Below are positions 7,547 through 12,878 of a DNA stretch of 12,878 bases, piece by piece (within the stretch, counting starts at the first letter, position 1; every line of letters begins with the position of its first letter). The stretch covers positions 1 through 12,878 of the forward strand of contig CANDYO010000053.1 of the NCBI GenBank assembly GCA_947424995.1. The letters run 5' to 3'. A program made the translations under genes and the position numbers. This DNA comes from Rickettsiales bacterium. Lineage in GTDB: Bacteria > Pseudomonadota > Alphaproteobacteria > Rickettsiales > CANDYO01. The notes under the pieces were generated by a model. It saw only the letters and a program-made list of their open reading frames with translations, was not told the DNA's origin and ran no database searches.

Positions 7547-8207
7547 GAATGCTCAACATCTACTAGTCGTTGATGACGATGCAAGAATTAGAAGCTTGCT
7601 TCAAAAATACCTCGTTGAACAAGGCTATTTTGTTTCGATTGTAAAAAATACAATCGAAGCAGAATTGCTACTAAAAAAAATTCAGTGTAATTTAATTATT
7701 TTAGATGTAATGATGCCTGGTGAAAATGGCGTTGAATTTACAAAAAGATTGCGTAAAGACCATAATGCTATTCCTATTATTATGCTCACTGCTATGGGCG
7801 AAATTGACAATCGAATTACTGGACTCGAAGTAGGTGCAGATGATTATTTAGCCAAACCTTTTGAACCAAAAGAATTGCTATTAAGACTTAGTAATATTTT
7901 AAAACGCAATCAAGATGAAGTAGATATCATTTATTTCGGCGACTTTAGCTACAACATAAAAGCTCAAGCTTTACTTAAGCAAGAGCAGGCTATTTTCTTA
8001 ACTTCTAGCGAGCATTGCTTACTCACTTTTTTATTACATAATGCTAATCAAATTGTTAGCAGAGAAGTTTTATCCCTAGAGCTTAATATTAATGATCGAT
8101 CTGTCGATGTGCAGATAATTCGTTTACGTAATAAAATAGAAATTAATCCTAGCCGACCTCAATTTTTACAAACAGTTCGTAATCAGGGTTACGTTTTAAG
8201 AATATAA
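7533..8207 (+). CDS. OmpR/PetR-type two-component response regulator
   Basis: The protein is 224 aa with a receiver domain (about residues 9-120) and a C-terminal winged-helix DNA-binding domain (about 130-224). Receiver residues are intact: acidic pocket D14-D16, phosphoacceptor D58 in ILDVMMPG, T86 in MLTA and K108 in LAKPFEP. The output domain shows the family pattern (LTSSEHCLLTFLL, SVDVQIIRLRNKIE, then VRNQGYVL at the end). The wording GADDYLAKPFEPKELLLR is typical of alphaproteobacterial OmpR/PetR regulators. It presumably acts as a cytoplasmic phosphorylation-dependent transcription factor. No histidine kinase is encoded nearby, so the partner lies elsewhere. The ATG at 7533 lies within the end of ampG and has only a weak purine-rich site, implying translational coupling. 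Its position between ampG and ftsZ suggests, but does not show, a link to envelope regulation. Confidence 0.9.
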   Translation: MKPLKNAQHLLVVDDDARIRSLLQKYLVEQGYFVSIVKNTIEAELLLKKIQCNLIILDVMMPGENGVEFTKRLRKDHNAIPIIMLTAMGEIDNRITGLEVGADDYLAKPFEPKELLLRLSNILKRNQDEVDIIYFGDFSYNIKAQALLKQEQAIFLTSSEHCLLTFLLHNANQIVSREVLSLELNINDRSVDVQIIRLRNKIEINPSRPQFLQTVRNQGYVLRI

Positions 8208-8241
8208 TTTTACCCCCCAGTAACAACTGCACACTTTTAAA

Positions 8242-8284
8242 ATCCACGCGTATCTTAGCGAAGATGAAGTCAAAAATCGTGGAT
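8242..8284. repeat. Nested intergenic hairpin, member of a small palindromic repeat family
   Basis: Outer arms ATCCACG (8242-8248) and CGTGGAT (8278-8284) enclose an inner hairpin ATCTT-AGCG-AAGAT (8252-8265). It lies 35 bases after the response regulator stop and before the ftsZ promoter, so it could end or process the upstream transcript, although no uridine run follows. The core (ATCTT, CGAAG, TC, ATCGT, GAT in order) recurs at about 11882-11910 downstream of the carboxypeptidase gene. Confidence 0.5.
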
Positions 8285-8337
8285 AACTCAAAAATTTAAA
8301 ACTTAAGTCTAGCAAAAACTTCATTTTATTTACAGTT

Positions 8338-8365
8338 TTGTCAATTAATCTAATTTTTGTATATT
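8338..8365 (+). promoter_or_regulatory. Candidate sigma70-type promoter for ftsZ-rlpA-carboxypeptidase
   Basis: TTGTCA (8338-8343) and TATATT (8360-8365) each match consensus at five of six positions and are 16 bases apart. The predicted start point near 8372 leaves a leader of about 70 bases before the ftsZ ATG. This is the best promoter match I see in the window and supports transcription of ftsZ independent of the regulator gene. Confidence 0.55.
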
Positions 8366-8443
8366 TTTCGGTAGAAATTATGCTCGTAATCATTTATTAT
8401 TTACCTTGAAAAAATAATTTAAGTTTTAGTAAAGGTTTTTCCT

Positions 8444-9991
8444 ATGTCAATTAATCTGCACCTGCCTGATAGTATAATCTTAAAGCCATGCATCACCGTT
8501 TTTGGTGTTGGAGGTGCTGGTTGTAATGCTGTTAATAATATGATTAATGCTAATTTAGAAGGAGCAAAATTTGTTGTAGCCAACACAGATTCCCAAGCCC
8601 TTCATTTATCTCACGCAGAGCATAAGATTCAATTGGGCGCTACAATAACTAAAGGACTTGGAGCCGGCGCTTCTCCTGAAGTGGGTAGAGCCGCAGCTGA
8701 AGAGGCTATTGAAGAGATTAGTAAGTTATTAGACAATAGTAATATGGTGTTTATTACCGCTGGAATGGGAGGTGGCACTGGTACCGGCGCTGCTCCAGTT
8801 ATCGCCAAACTTGCTCGTGAACGTGGAATACTTACTGTTGGCGTGGTAACTAAACCTTTCCACTTTGAAGGCTTGCACCGAATGAGGTTAGCTGATACTG
8901 GACTTAATGAACTTCAACGCTTTGTTGATACTTTAATTGTAATACCTAATCAAAATCTTTTTAAAATAGCCAATGCTAAAACTACTTTTGCCGATGCATT
9001 TAAGATGGCAGATGACGTATTACATGCTGGTGTACGTGGAATCACCGATTTAATGATTATGCCAGGATTAATCAATCTTGATTTTGCTGATATTCGTACA
9101 GTAATGAGTGAAATGGGTAAAGCAATGATGGGAACCGGTGAAGCTCAAGGGGAAACTCGCGCTATTGCCGCTGCTGAAGCTGCCATTTCTAATCCATTAC
9201 TCGATAATTGCTCAATGAAAGGAGCAAAAGGAGTATTGATTAACATTTCTGGTGGTTATGATATGACTCTATTCGAAGTGGATGAAGCTGCGAATAGGAT
9301 TCGTGAAGAAGTAGATCCAGAAGCAAACATAATTTTTGGTTCTGCTTTTAATCCAGATTTAGATGGTATAATTCGTGTTTCAGTAGTCGCAACTGGTATT
9401 GACCAGCATGCTATGGAAGTTCAAGCAGCGGCCTCTAATAAAACTTCAACGATTCAACAAATGCAGCAACTATATAAGACAGATCCACGCAGTTCTACTC
9501 AAAGCTCTATTTCAACTTTAGCTCAATCAATGCAATCAATGTTTAATCCTATTGTTCAACCACAAATACCTCAAGAATCGGTAGTGGTGACCTCCCCCAT
9601 TACTCAAGCACCTATCTCTCCAGAAAAAATGGAAGAAGAGCTACAGGTAAAGCAAGAGGAAGTTGCCACAGAAACAGAAAATAAATATCCTGGAGTATTT
9701 TTTTCACCAAGACCTTTTGATCCAACTGATGAACCACAACAATCAAGGCAAGATTCAACCCTTAAAACTAGGGCGGAAAAATCTCCACCTAAAGCTCCAT
9801 TGAGCCTATTTAGTAGAATGGCTAATTCAGTAGGATTAGGAGCGCTAACTCATGGTAAAGAACCAGAAGAAAGCGATGATGATGAAGAAGAATCGATCTA
9901 TATGCTTAGAGAAGATAAGCAAGTAGATGGCGAAGAGGACTTAATCACTGAAGAAATGCTAAATATTCCAGCTTACCAAAGACGTAAATAA
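8444..9991 (+). CDS. ftsZ: Cell division GTPase FtsZ
   Basis: FtsZ is the tubulin-like GTPase that polymerises into the Z-ring at midcell. The 515-aa product has the nucleotide-binding glycines GVGGAGCNAVN (residues 21-31), the tubulin signature GGGTGTG (109-115) with its surroundings ITAGMGGGTGTGAAPV, and the T7 catalytic loop NLDFADIR (211-218) with D213 and D216. The core ends near residue 320. A long linker (about 325-500, Gln/Ser/Pro-rich then acidic) follows, as is common in alphaproteobacteria, and the C-terminal peptide LNIPAYQRRK matches the IPAFLRRQ-type tail that binds membrane tethers and regulators. AAAGG lies eight bases before the ATG. No ftsQ or ftsA precedes it; instead a promoter-bearing spacer separates it from the response regulator. 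The rlpA start follows after only two bases. Identity is certain; the linker is the only variable part. Confidence 0.98.
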   Translation: MSINLHLPDSIILKPCITVFGVGGAGCNAVNNMINANLEGAKFVVANTDSQALHLSHAEHKIQLGATITKGLGAGASPEVGRAAAEEAIEEISKLLDNSNMVFITAGMGGGTGTGAAPVIAKLARERGILTVGVVTKPFHFEGLHRMRLADTGLNELQRFVDTLIVIPNQNLFKIANAKTTFADAFKMADDVLHAGVRGITDLMIMPGLINLDFADIRTVMSEMGKAMMGTGEAQGETRAIAAAEAAISNPLLDNCSMKGAKGVLINISGGYDMTLFEVDEAANRIREEVDPEANIIFGSAFNPDLDGIIRVSVVATGIDQHAMEVQAAASNKTSTIQQMQQLYKTDPRSSTQSSISTLAQSMQSMFNPIVQPQIPQESVVVTSPITQAPISPEKMEEELQVKQEEVATETENKYPGVFFSPRPFDPTDEPQQSRQDSTLKTRAEKSPPKAPLSLFSRMANSVGLGALTHGKEPEESDDDEEESIYMLREDKQVDGEEDLITEEMLNIPAYQRRK

Positions 9992-9993
9992 TT

Positions 9994-10782
9994 ATGCTTA
10001 AGCAAAGATCTTTGCTAGCATTAAGCTTATTAATAGCTAGCATACTGCTTTTATTGTCTGGATGCAAAGGGAGACCATCAAGTTGCAGCAACTCATACGA
10101 TGGTAATTATAAAGGGTCGGTAAAAGTTGGCGATCCATATAATGTAAAAAGCAAAACCTATGAACCTAAGCTTGAACAGCATTACGATAAAGTAGGTATG
10201 GCTTCATGGTACGGCGATCAATTTCATTGCCGTAAAACAGCCAACGGTGAATATTTCAATAAACATCAACTTTCTGCTGCCCATAATACTCTACCATTAC
10301 CAAGTGTAGCAAGAGTTACTAACCTAGAAAACAATCGCTCAATTAAAGTTATTATTAATGATCGAGGGCCATTCTCCAAGAAAAGAATCATTGACGTATC
10401 AGAGAGCGCTGCTGTTGCTTTGGGAATGAAAGCGCGAGGAGTTGCTACCGTAAGAGTAGAGTTCTTACCAAAAGAAACTAATGAATTAATGGCAAAAATT
10501 GCCTCACAGAAAAAAATATATTATAAAGATAAACATGGTCATAAACACAAACATAGTGCAAAATTTGAAATAATAGTTGGTGAGTATCATGATCAAAAAA
10601 TTGCCTTAGCTACGATGAGAAAATTAGCTAAATTAGATAAAGTTCATTTATTAGTAGGGGAATCTTCTAAGCATAAAATCTATAAGGTAATATTACCAGC
10701 TGCAACTAGAGTTAAAGCTAAAAATTTATTAAATAAACTTGTAAAAATGGGGTACCAAAATGCAAAAATTCATTCTAACTAG
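9994..10782 (+). CDS. rlpA: Septal lipoprotein RlpA (double-psi beta-barrel plus SPOR domain)
   Basis: The protein is 262 aa. Residues 1-23 form a lipoprotein signal peptide ending in lipobox LSGC with C24 as the lipidated residue. The RlpA double-psi barrel spans about 67-155 (GMASWYG at 68-74, TANGE at 82-86, AAHNTLPLP at 95-103, INDRGPF near 121). A Lys/His-rich linker (about 172-187) leads to a C-terminal SPOR domain (about 188-262), which in this family binds denuded glycan at the septum. Some RlpA proteins are lytic transglycosylases acting on naked glycan. Of the conserved trio, E86 and H97 are present, but the Asp expected three residues after the Glu is Asn here (N89). The gene starts two bases after the ftsZ stop with no clear ribosome binding site, so translation probably depends on termination of ftsZ. 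It overlaps the following gene by 23 bases. Confidence 0.93.
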   Translation: MLKQRSLLALSLLIASILLLLSGCKGRPSSCSNSYDGNYKGSVKVGDPYNVKSKTYEPKLEQHYDKVGMASWYGDQFHCRKTANGEYFNKHQLSAAHNTLPLPSVARVTNLENNRSIKVIINDRGPFSKKRIIDVSESAAVALGMKARGVATVRVEFLPKETNELMAKIASQKKIYYKDKHGHKHKHSAKFEIIVGEYHDQKIALATMRKLAKLDKVHLLVGESSKHKIYKVILPAATRVKAKNLLNKLVKMGYQNAKIHSN

Positions 10783-11866
10783 TATAATATTGCTATTTAG
10801 TCAATTTGCTTTCAGCTTTGAAACTGAAGCGAAATACGCAATTTTAATGGATTATAACACTAAAACCATCCTATTTGAAAAAGAAGCTAACACTCAAATG
10901 GCCCCCTCATCAATGAGCAAAATGATGACTGCTTATATAGCCTTTGAACACCTTAAAGCCGGACAAGTGAAAATGGATGAGCAATTTCCAATTAGTGAAA
11001 GAGCATGGAAAATGGGTGGAACAAGGATGTTCATCCCATTAGATGCTATAGTTTCATTTGAAGATTTACTGAAAGGCTTAATCATTCAATCTGGTAACGA
11101 TGCAGCGGTAGCAATTGCTGAAATTTTAATGGGCAGCGAAGAAGAGTTTGCTAATAAAATGAATGAAACTGCTAAAAAATTAGGAATGAATAACAGCCAT
11201 TTTACTAATGCTACGGGCTGGCCTGATGAAAATAATTATTCATGCTCTTATGATTTGGCAATTTTAGCTTACCATACTATTAAAGATTATCCTGAATATT
11301 ATCATTATTACGCTGAAAAAGAATTTACCTTTAACGGTATTAAGCAAGGTAATCGCAATGGGCTATTATATCGTAATATCGGTGCTGATGGCCTAAAAAC
11401 AGGTCACGCTGATGATGCTGGCTACGGCTTAACCGCTTCTGTAAAACGTGGTGAAAGAAGATTAATTGCCGTAGTAAACGGCTTAAAAACTAATAAAGAT
11501 AGAACCACTCAAACTGAAGCTCTAATTAACTACGGTATGATGAATTTTACTAATGTTAAATTAGCTGACCAAGGACAAACCGTTGAAAAAATCAAAGTAA
11601 GTAATGGCAAAACAAAAGAGGTAGAATTAATCGTTCCTGAAGCGATTATATTAACACTGAGCAAAACTCAATCAAAAAATATTAAGACTATACTTCATTA
11701 TCAAGCTCCAGTAATTGCTCCGATTGCAGCAGGTGCTCATTTGGGTGATTTGATAGTAGAAGGAGATTTTGGCAGCAAGTCTTACCCATTAATTGCAAAA
11801 GACTCTATAGAAAAAGCTAGTTTTATTGATAGGATCCAAATGAACTTGGCTGCTTTATTTAATTAA
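10760..11866 (+). CDS. dacA: D-alanyl-D-alanine carboxypeptidase, PBP5/6 family
   Basis: The protein is 368 aa. A signal peptide (residues 1-19, ending AFS) precedes a class A low-molecular-mass penicillin-binding domain with all three active-site motifs: SxxK at S51-K54 (PSSMSKMMT), SGN at 111-113 and KTG at 213-215. A beta-rich PBP5_C-like domain follows (about 270-350), and the last ~15 residues (SFIDRIQMNLAALFN) can form the amphipathic helix that anchors these enzymes on the outer face of the inner membrane. The reaction removes the terminal D-Ala of pentapeptide stems, limiting cross-linking. The ATG at 10760 has GGGG eight bases upstream and lies inside the end of rlpA, so coupling is likely. 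Rickettsial homologues are often called dacF; the paralogue symbol is a convention, but the family assignment is firm. Confidence 0.93.
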   Translation: MQKFILTSIILLFSQFAFSFETEAKYAILMDYNTKTILFEKEANTQMAPSSMSKMMTAYIAFEHLKAGQVKMDEQFPISERAWKMGGTRMFIPLDAIVSFEDLLKGLIIQSGNDAAVAIAEILMGSEEEFANKMNETAKKLGMNNSHFTNATGWPDENNYSCSYDLAILAYHTIKDYPEYYHYYAEKEFTFNGIKQGNRNGLLYRNIGADGLKTGHADDAGYGLTASVKRGERRLIAVVNGLKTNKDRTTQTEALINYGMMNFTNVKLADQGQTVEKIKVSNGKTKEVELIVPEAIILTLSKTQSKNIKTILHYQAPVIAPIAAGAHLGDLIVEGDFGSKSYPLIAKDSIEKASFIDRIQMNLAALFN

Positions 11867-11876
11867 TATCATTTTA

Positions 11877-11960
11877 GCGTCATCTTGGACGAAGTCTAAG
11901 ATCGTAGATCTTGTGAGAAAAAACTCCTGAGATCCTAGAGAAGCGCCGCTTTTGAGGCCC
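11877..11960. repeat. Degenerate intergenic palindromic repeat downstream of the carboxypeptidase gene
   Basis: The segment contains AAGATC-GTA-GATCTT (11898-11912, perfect 6-bp arms), a looser pair of arms around a run of A (GATCTTGTGAG and CTCCTGAGATC), and AAGCG-C-CGCTT (11941-11951). Its first part aligns with the hairpin at 8242-8284. It resembles the widespread REP-like intergenic elements that begin near GTCATCCTGA in many bacterial genomes; that comparison is from memory. The rest of the 268-base gap (11867-12134) holds no gene that I can support. Confidence 0.4.
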
Positions 11961-12016
11961 ACCAAGAATAACGGACTTATCGTTTGTAGGAAAATAAAAT
12001 TGCAAGATTCTTGCCA

Positions 12017-12047
12017 AAAAATAGTACTTTTATACGTATAATACTAG
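12017..12047. other. Inverted repeat with perfect 12-bp TTATACGTATAA core
   Basis: TTATACGTATAA (about 12030-12041) is a perfect palindrome flanked by TAGTA and TACTA arms with a small asymmetric bulge. It contains a plus-strand TATAAT (12037-12042), but the nearest -35-like TTGCCA is 20 bases upstream and no plus-strand gene follows. A short GCAAGA-T-TCTTGC repeat precedes it (12002-12014). It may be a protein-binding site or part of the 3' end of the two small minus-strand genes. Confidence 0.3.
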
Positions 12048-12134
12048 CAAAGAATCACTTCTAGCACAAGTATTTGGCTATCGTTGCAGACTATTTAATG
12101 ACTAACTCTCTAACCAAATTTATTGATTTAAAAC

Positions 12135-12443
12135 TTATTTCGGTGGCATAACATCAAGCATGCTATATAACAACAAACCTTTTATATGCTTATCACACTC
12201 AGGATGAGCTCTAATTTTGTCCATAGCCTTAAAAATATTTAAAACTAATTGCTGCTGATTCGGTTCAGCAATTTTTAAGATACCTTTTTTATACTGCTCA
12301 AATGCTTCTACTGGTATATCAGCTCCGCAGGCAACAACAGCCTTAAAGCCTGTTTCTATATTTTCTTCATATGGAAAAGCATTGATGATTGTTAAAAAGT
12401 TTTTGGTTAATTCTTCTTCAATGGCCTGTTGGTTACCGCTCAT
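12135..12443 (-). CDS. Small helical protein of unknown function
   Basis: I do not recognise a family. The product is 102 aa from the ATG at 12443, chosen because AGGAGG lies eight bases upstream; an in-frame ATG 24 bases further upstream would place that site inside the coding region. The protein looks globular and largely helical, with no signal peptide or membrane span. It shows an N-terminal Gln/Glu-rich helix (NQQAIEEELTKNFLTIINAF), a segment GFKAVVACGADIPVEAFEQY and a C-terminal KGLLLYSMLDVMPPK. Two Cys residues (in ACGAD and HPECDKH) have no obvious metal-binding pattern. It overlaps the end of the upstream small gene by 11 bases, so the two are probably co-translated and may act together. 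Confidence 0.65.
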   Translation of the reverse strand: MSGNQQAIEEELTKNFLTIINAFPYEENIETGFKAVVACGADIPVEAFEQYKKGILKIAEPNQQQLVLNIFKAMDKIRAHPECDKHIKGLLLYSMLDVMPPK

Positions 12444-12639
12444 TAACGTTACCTCCTCTTCTAGCACTACTTATAGAAGATCCAGAGGTTTCATTTTTAG
12501 AATTATTTTGTACTTGTTGCTGAAGATCCCTAGTTAAGCTAAGCATTTCTAGAGCTTCCTTCATAATTGTTTTAAACTTATTTTCGATTAAAAAATCAAC
12601 GTTTTCAATTACTTGATCTTTTTTAAAAATTATTGACAT
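12433..12639 (-). CDS. Very small protein of unknown function, first gene of a two-gene unit
   Basis: I do not recognise a family. The 68-aa product starts at the ATG at 12639 with a modest AGAG site upstream. Residues 1-45 (MSIIFKKDQVIENVDFLIEN and on to LTRDLQQQVQ) predict one or two amphipathic helices; the tail is Ser/Asn/Arg-rich and probably disordered. The strong ribosome binding site of the next gene lies within this gene's last codons and encodes part of its Arg-Gly-Gly tail, so the C-terminus may be shaped by that signal. It has no signal peptide or membrane span. The 11-base overlap with the next gene supports both being real. Confidence 0.55.
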   Translation of the reverse strand: MSIIFKKDQVIENVDFLIENKFKTIMKEALEMLSLTRDLQQQVQNNSKNETSGSSISSARRGGNVNER

Positions 12640-12838
12640 AATAATAATCTCTATTTTAAATAATTCGAATTTATACCAATCGTCAGTTTTAATTGTACAA
12701 ATGATATTTGGTATTACATGCTAAAATAAAAGTATTAACAAAAGGTTAATTCAAGGATCTAGCGCAACAAAAAGTTTATAACAAAGCATCACTAGTGGTG
12801 ATAAAGATATTTTCTTGGCATAGTTGCTAAAAGAAAAT

Positions 12839-12878
12839 TCGCAGATTAAATGGGTCAAGGCAACTTTAGTTCCTGCGA
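12839..12878. other. Strong imperfect hairpin cut by the window end
   Basis: TCGCAG (12839-12844) pairs with CTGCGA (12873-12878), then after a 2-base bulge ATTAAA (12845-12850) pairs with TTTAGT (12865-12870) including one G-U pair. This gives about 12 pairs around a 14-base loop. The stem may continue past the edge. The rest of 12640-12838 shows only short palindromes (AATTCGAATT at 12662-12671; ATCAC-TAGTG-GTGAT at 12788-12802) and no convincing gene. Confidence 0.35.

Noticed and set aside
8196..8393. Minus-strand frame in the spacer before ftsZ
   Set aside because: It would cover the nested hairpin and the ftsZ promoter, and the product has no recognisable pattern or start signal.
11867..12134. 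tRNA, CRISPR array or other RNA gene in the spacer
   Set aside because: I found no T-arm motif, acceptor-stem pairing or regularly spaced repeats; only unrelated short palindromes.
12751..12878. Minus-strand open frame entering from the right edge (about 41 codons ending at 12751)
   Set aside because: It could be the tail of a gene, but it is short, overlaps the hairpins and resembles no family, so chance openness in AT-rich DNA is as likely.
12850..12878. Plus-strand ATG near the right edge that could begin a gene
   Set aside because: There is no ribosome binding site upstream and only nine codons are visible inside a hairpin.

Overview
The window is AT-rich and carries a gene set that points to an alphaproteobacterium of the Rickettsiales or a close, host-associated relative. 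The pointers are an Adr-like small outer-membrane barrel, an AmpG permease, an OmpR/PetR-type regulator of alphaproteobacterial type, an FtsZ with a long C-terminal linker, and a lipoprotein RlpA. This assignment is inferred from gene content and protein flavour; there is no rRNA, and I recognise no tRNA.

Left part (1-2200, minus strand): an apparent three-gene operon, read right to left. It encodes an acidic membrane protein built from an internal duplication, a small outer-membrane beta-barrel with a signal peptide, and a coiled-coil protein of near-identical 21-residue repeats that runs off the left edge. All three starts have strong GGAGG-type ribosome binding sites, and the gaps are only about 20 bases. 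This is the accessory, least-described part of the window and looks like an envelope or host-interface module. A 13-bp perfect inverted repeat lies in its leader.

Next (2321-2997, minus strand): a monocistronic phasin-like gene with a recognisable promoter and a hairpin terminator.

Central part (3223-8207, plus strand): a large AsmA-family envelope protein, an AmpG muropeptide permease and an OmpR-type response regulator, joined by overlapping stop and start codons. A 236-base spacer with a nested hairpin and a good sigma70-type promoter follows.

Then (8444-11866, plus strand): ftsZ, rlpA and a PBP5-type D,D-carboxypeptidase, almost gapless. Together these two runs form a cell-envelope and division block: muropeptide recycling, Z-ring assembly, septal glycan binding or cleavage, peptide trimming, and lipid or outer-membrane homeostasis, next to a regulator without a kinase in the window.

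Right part (11867-12878): an intergenic stretch with a degenerate palindromic repeat related to the one upstream of ftsZ, then two overlapping small minus-strand genes of unknown function, then about 240 bases without a convincing gene that end in a strong hairpin.
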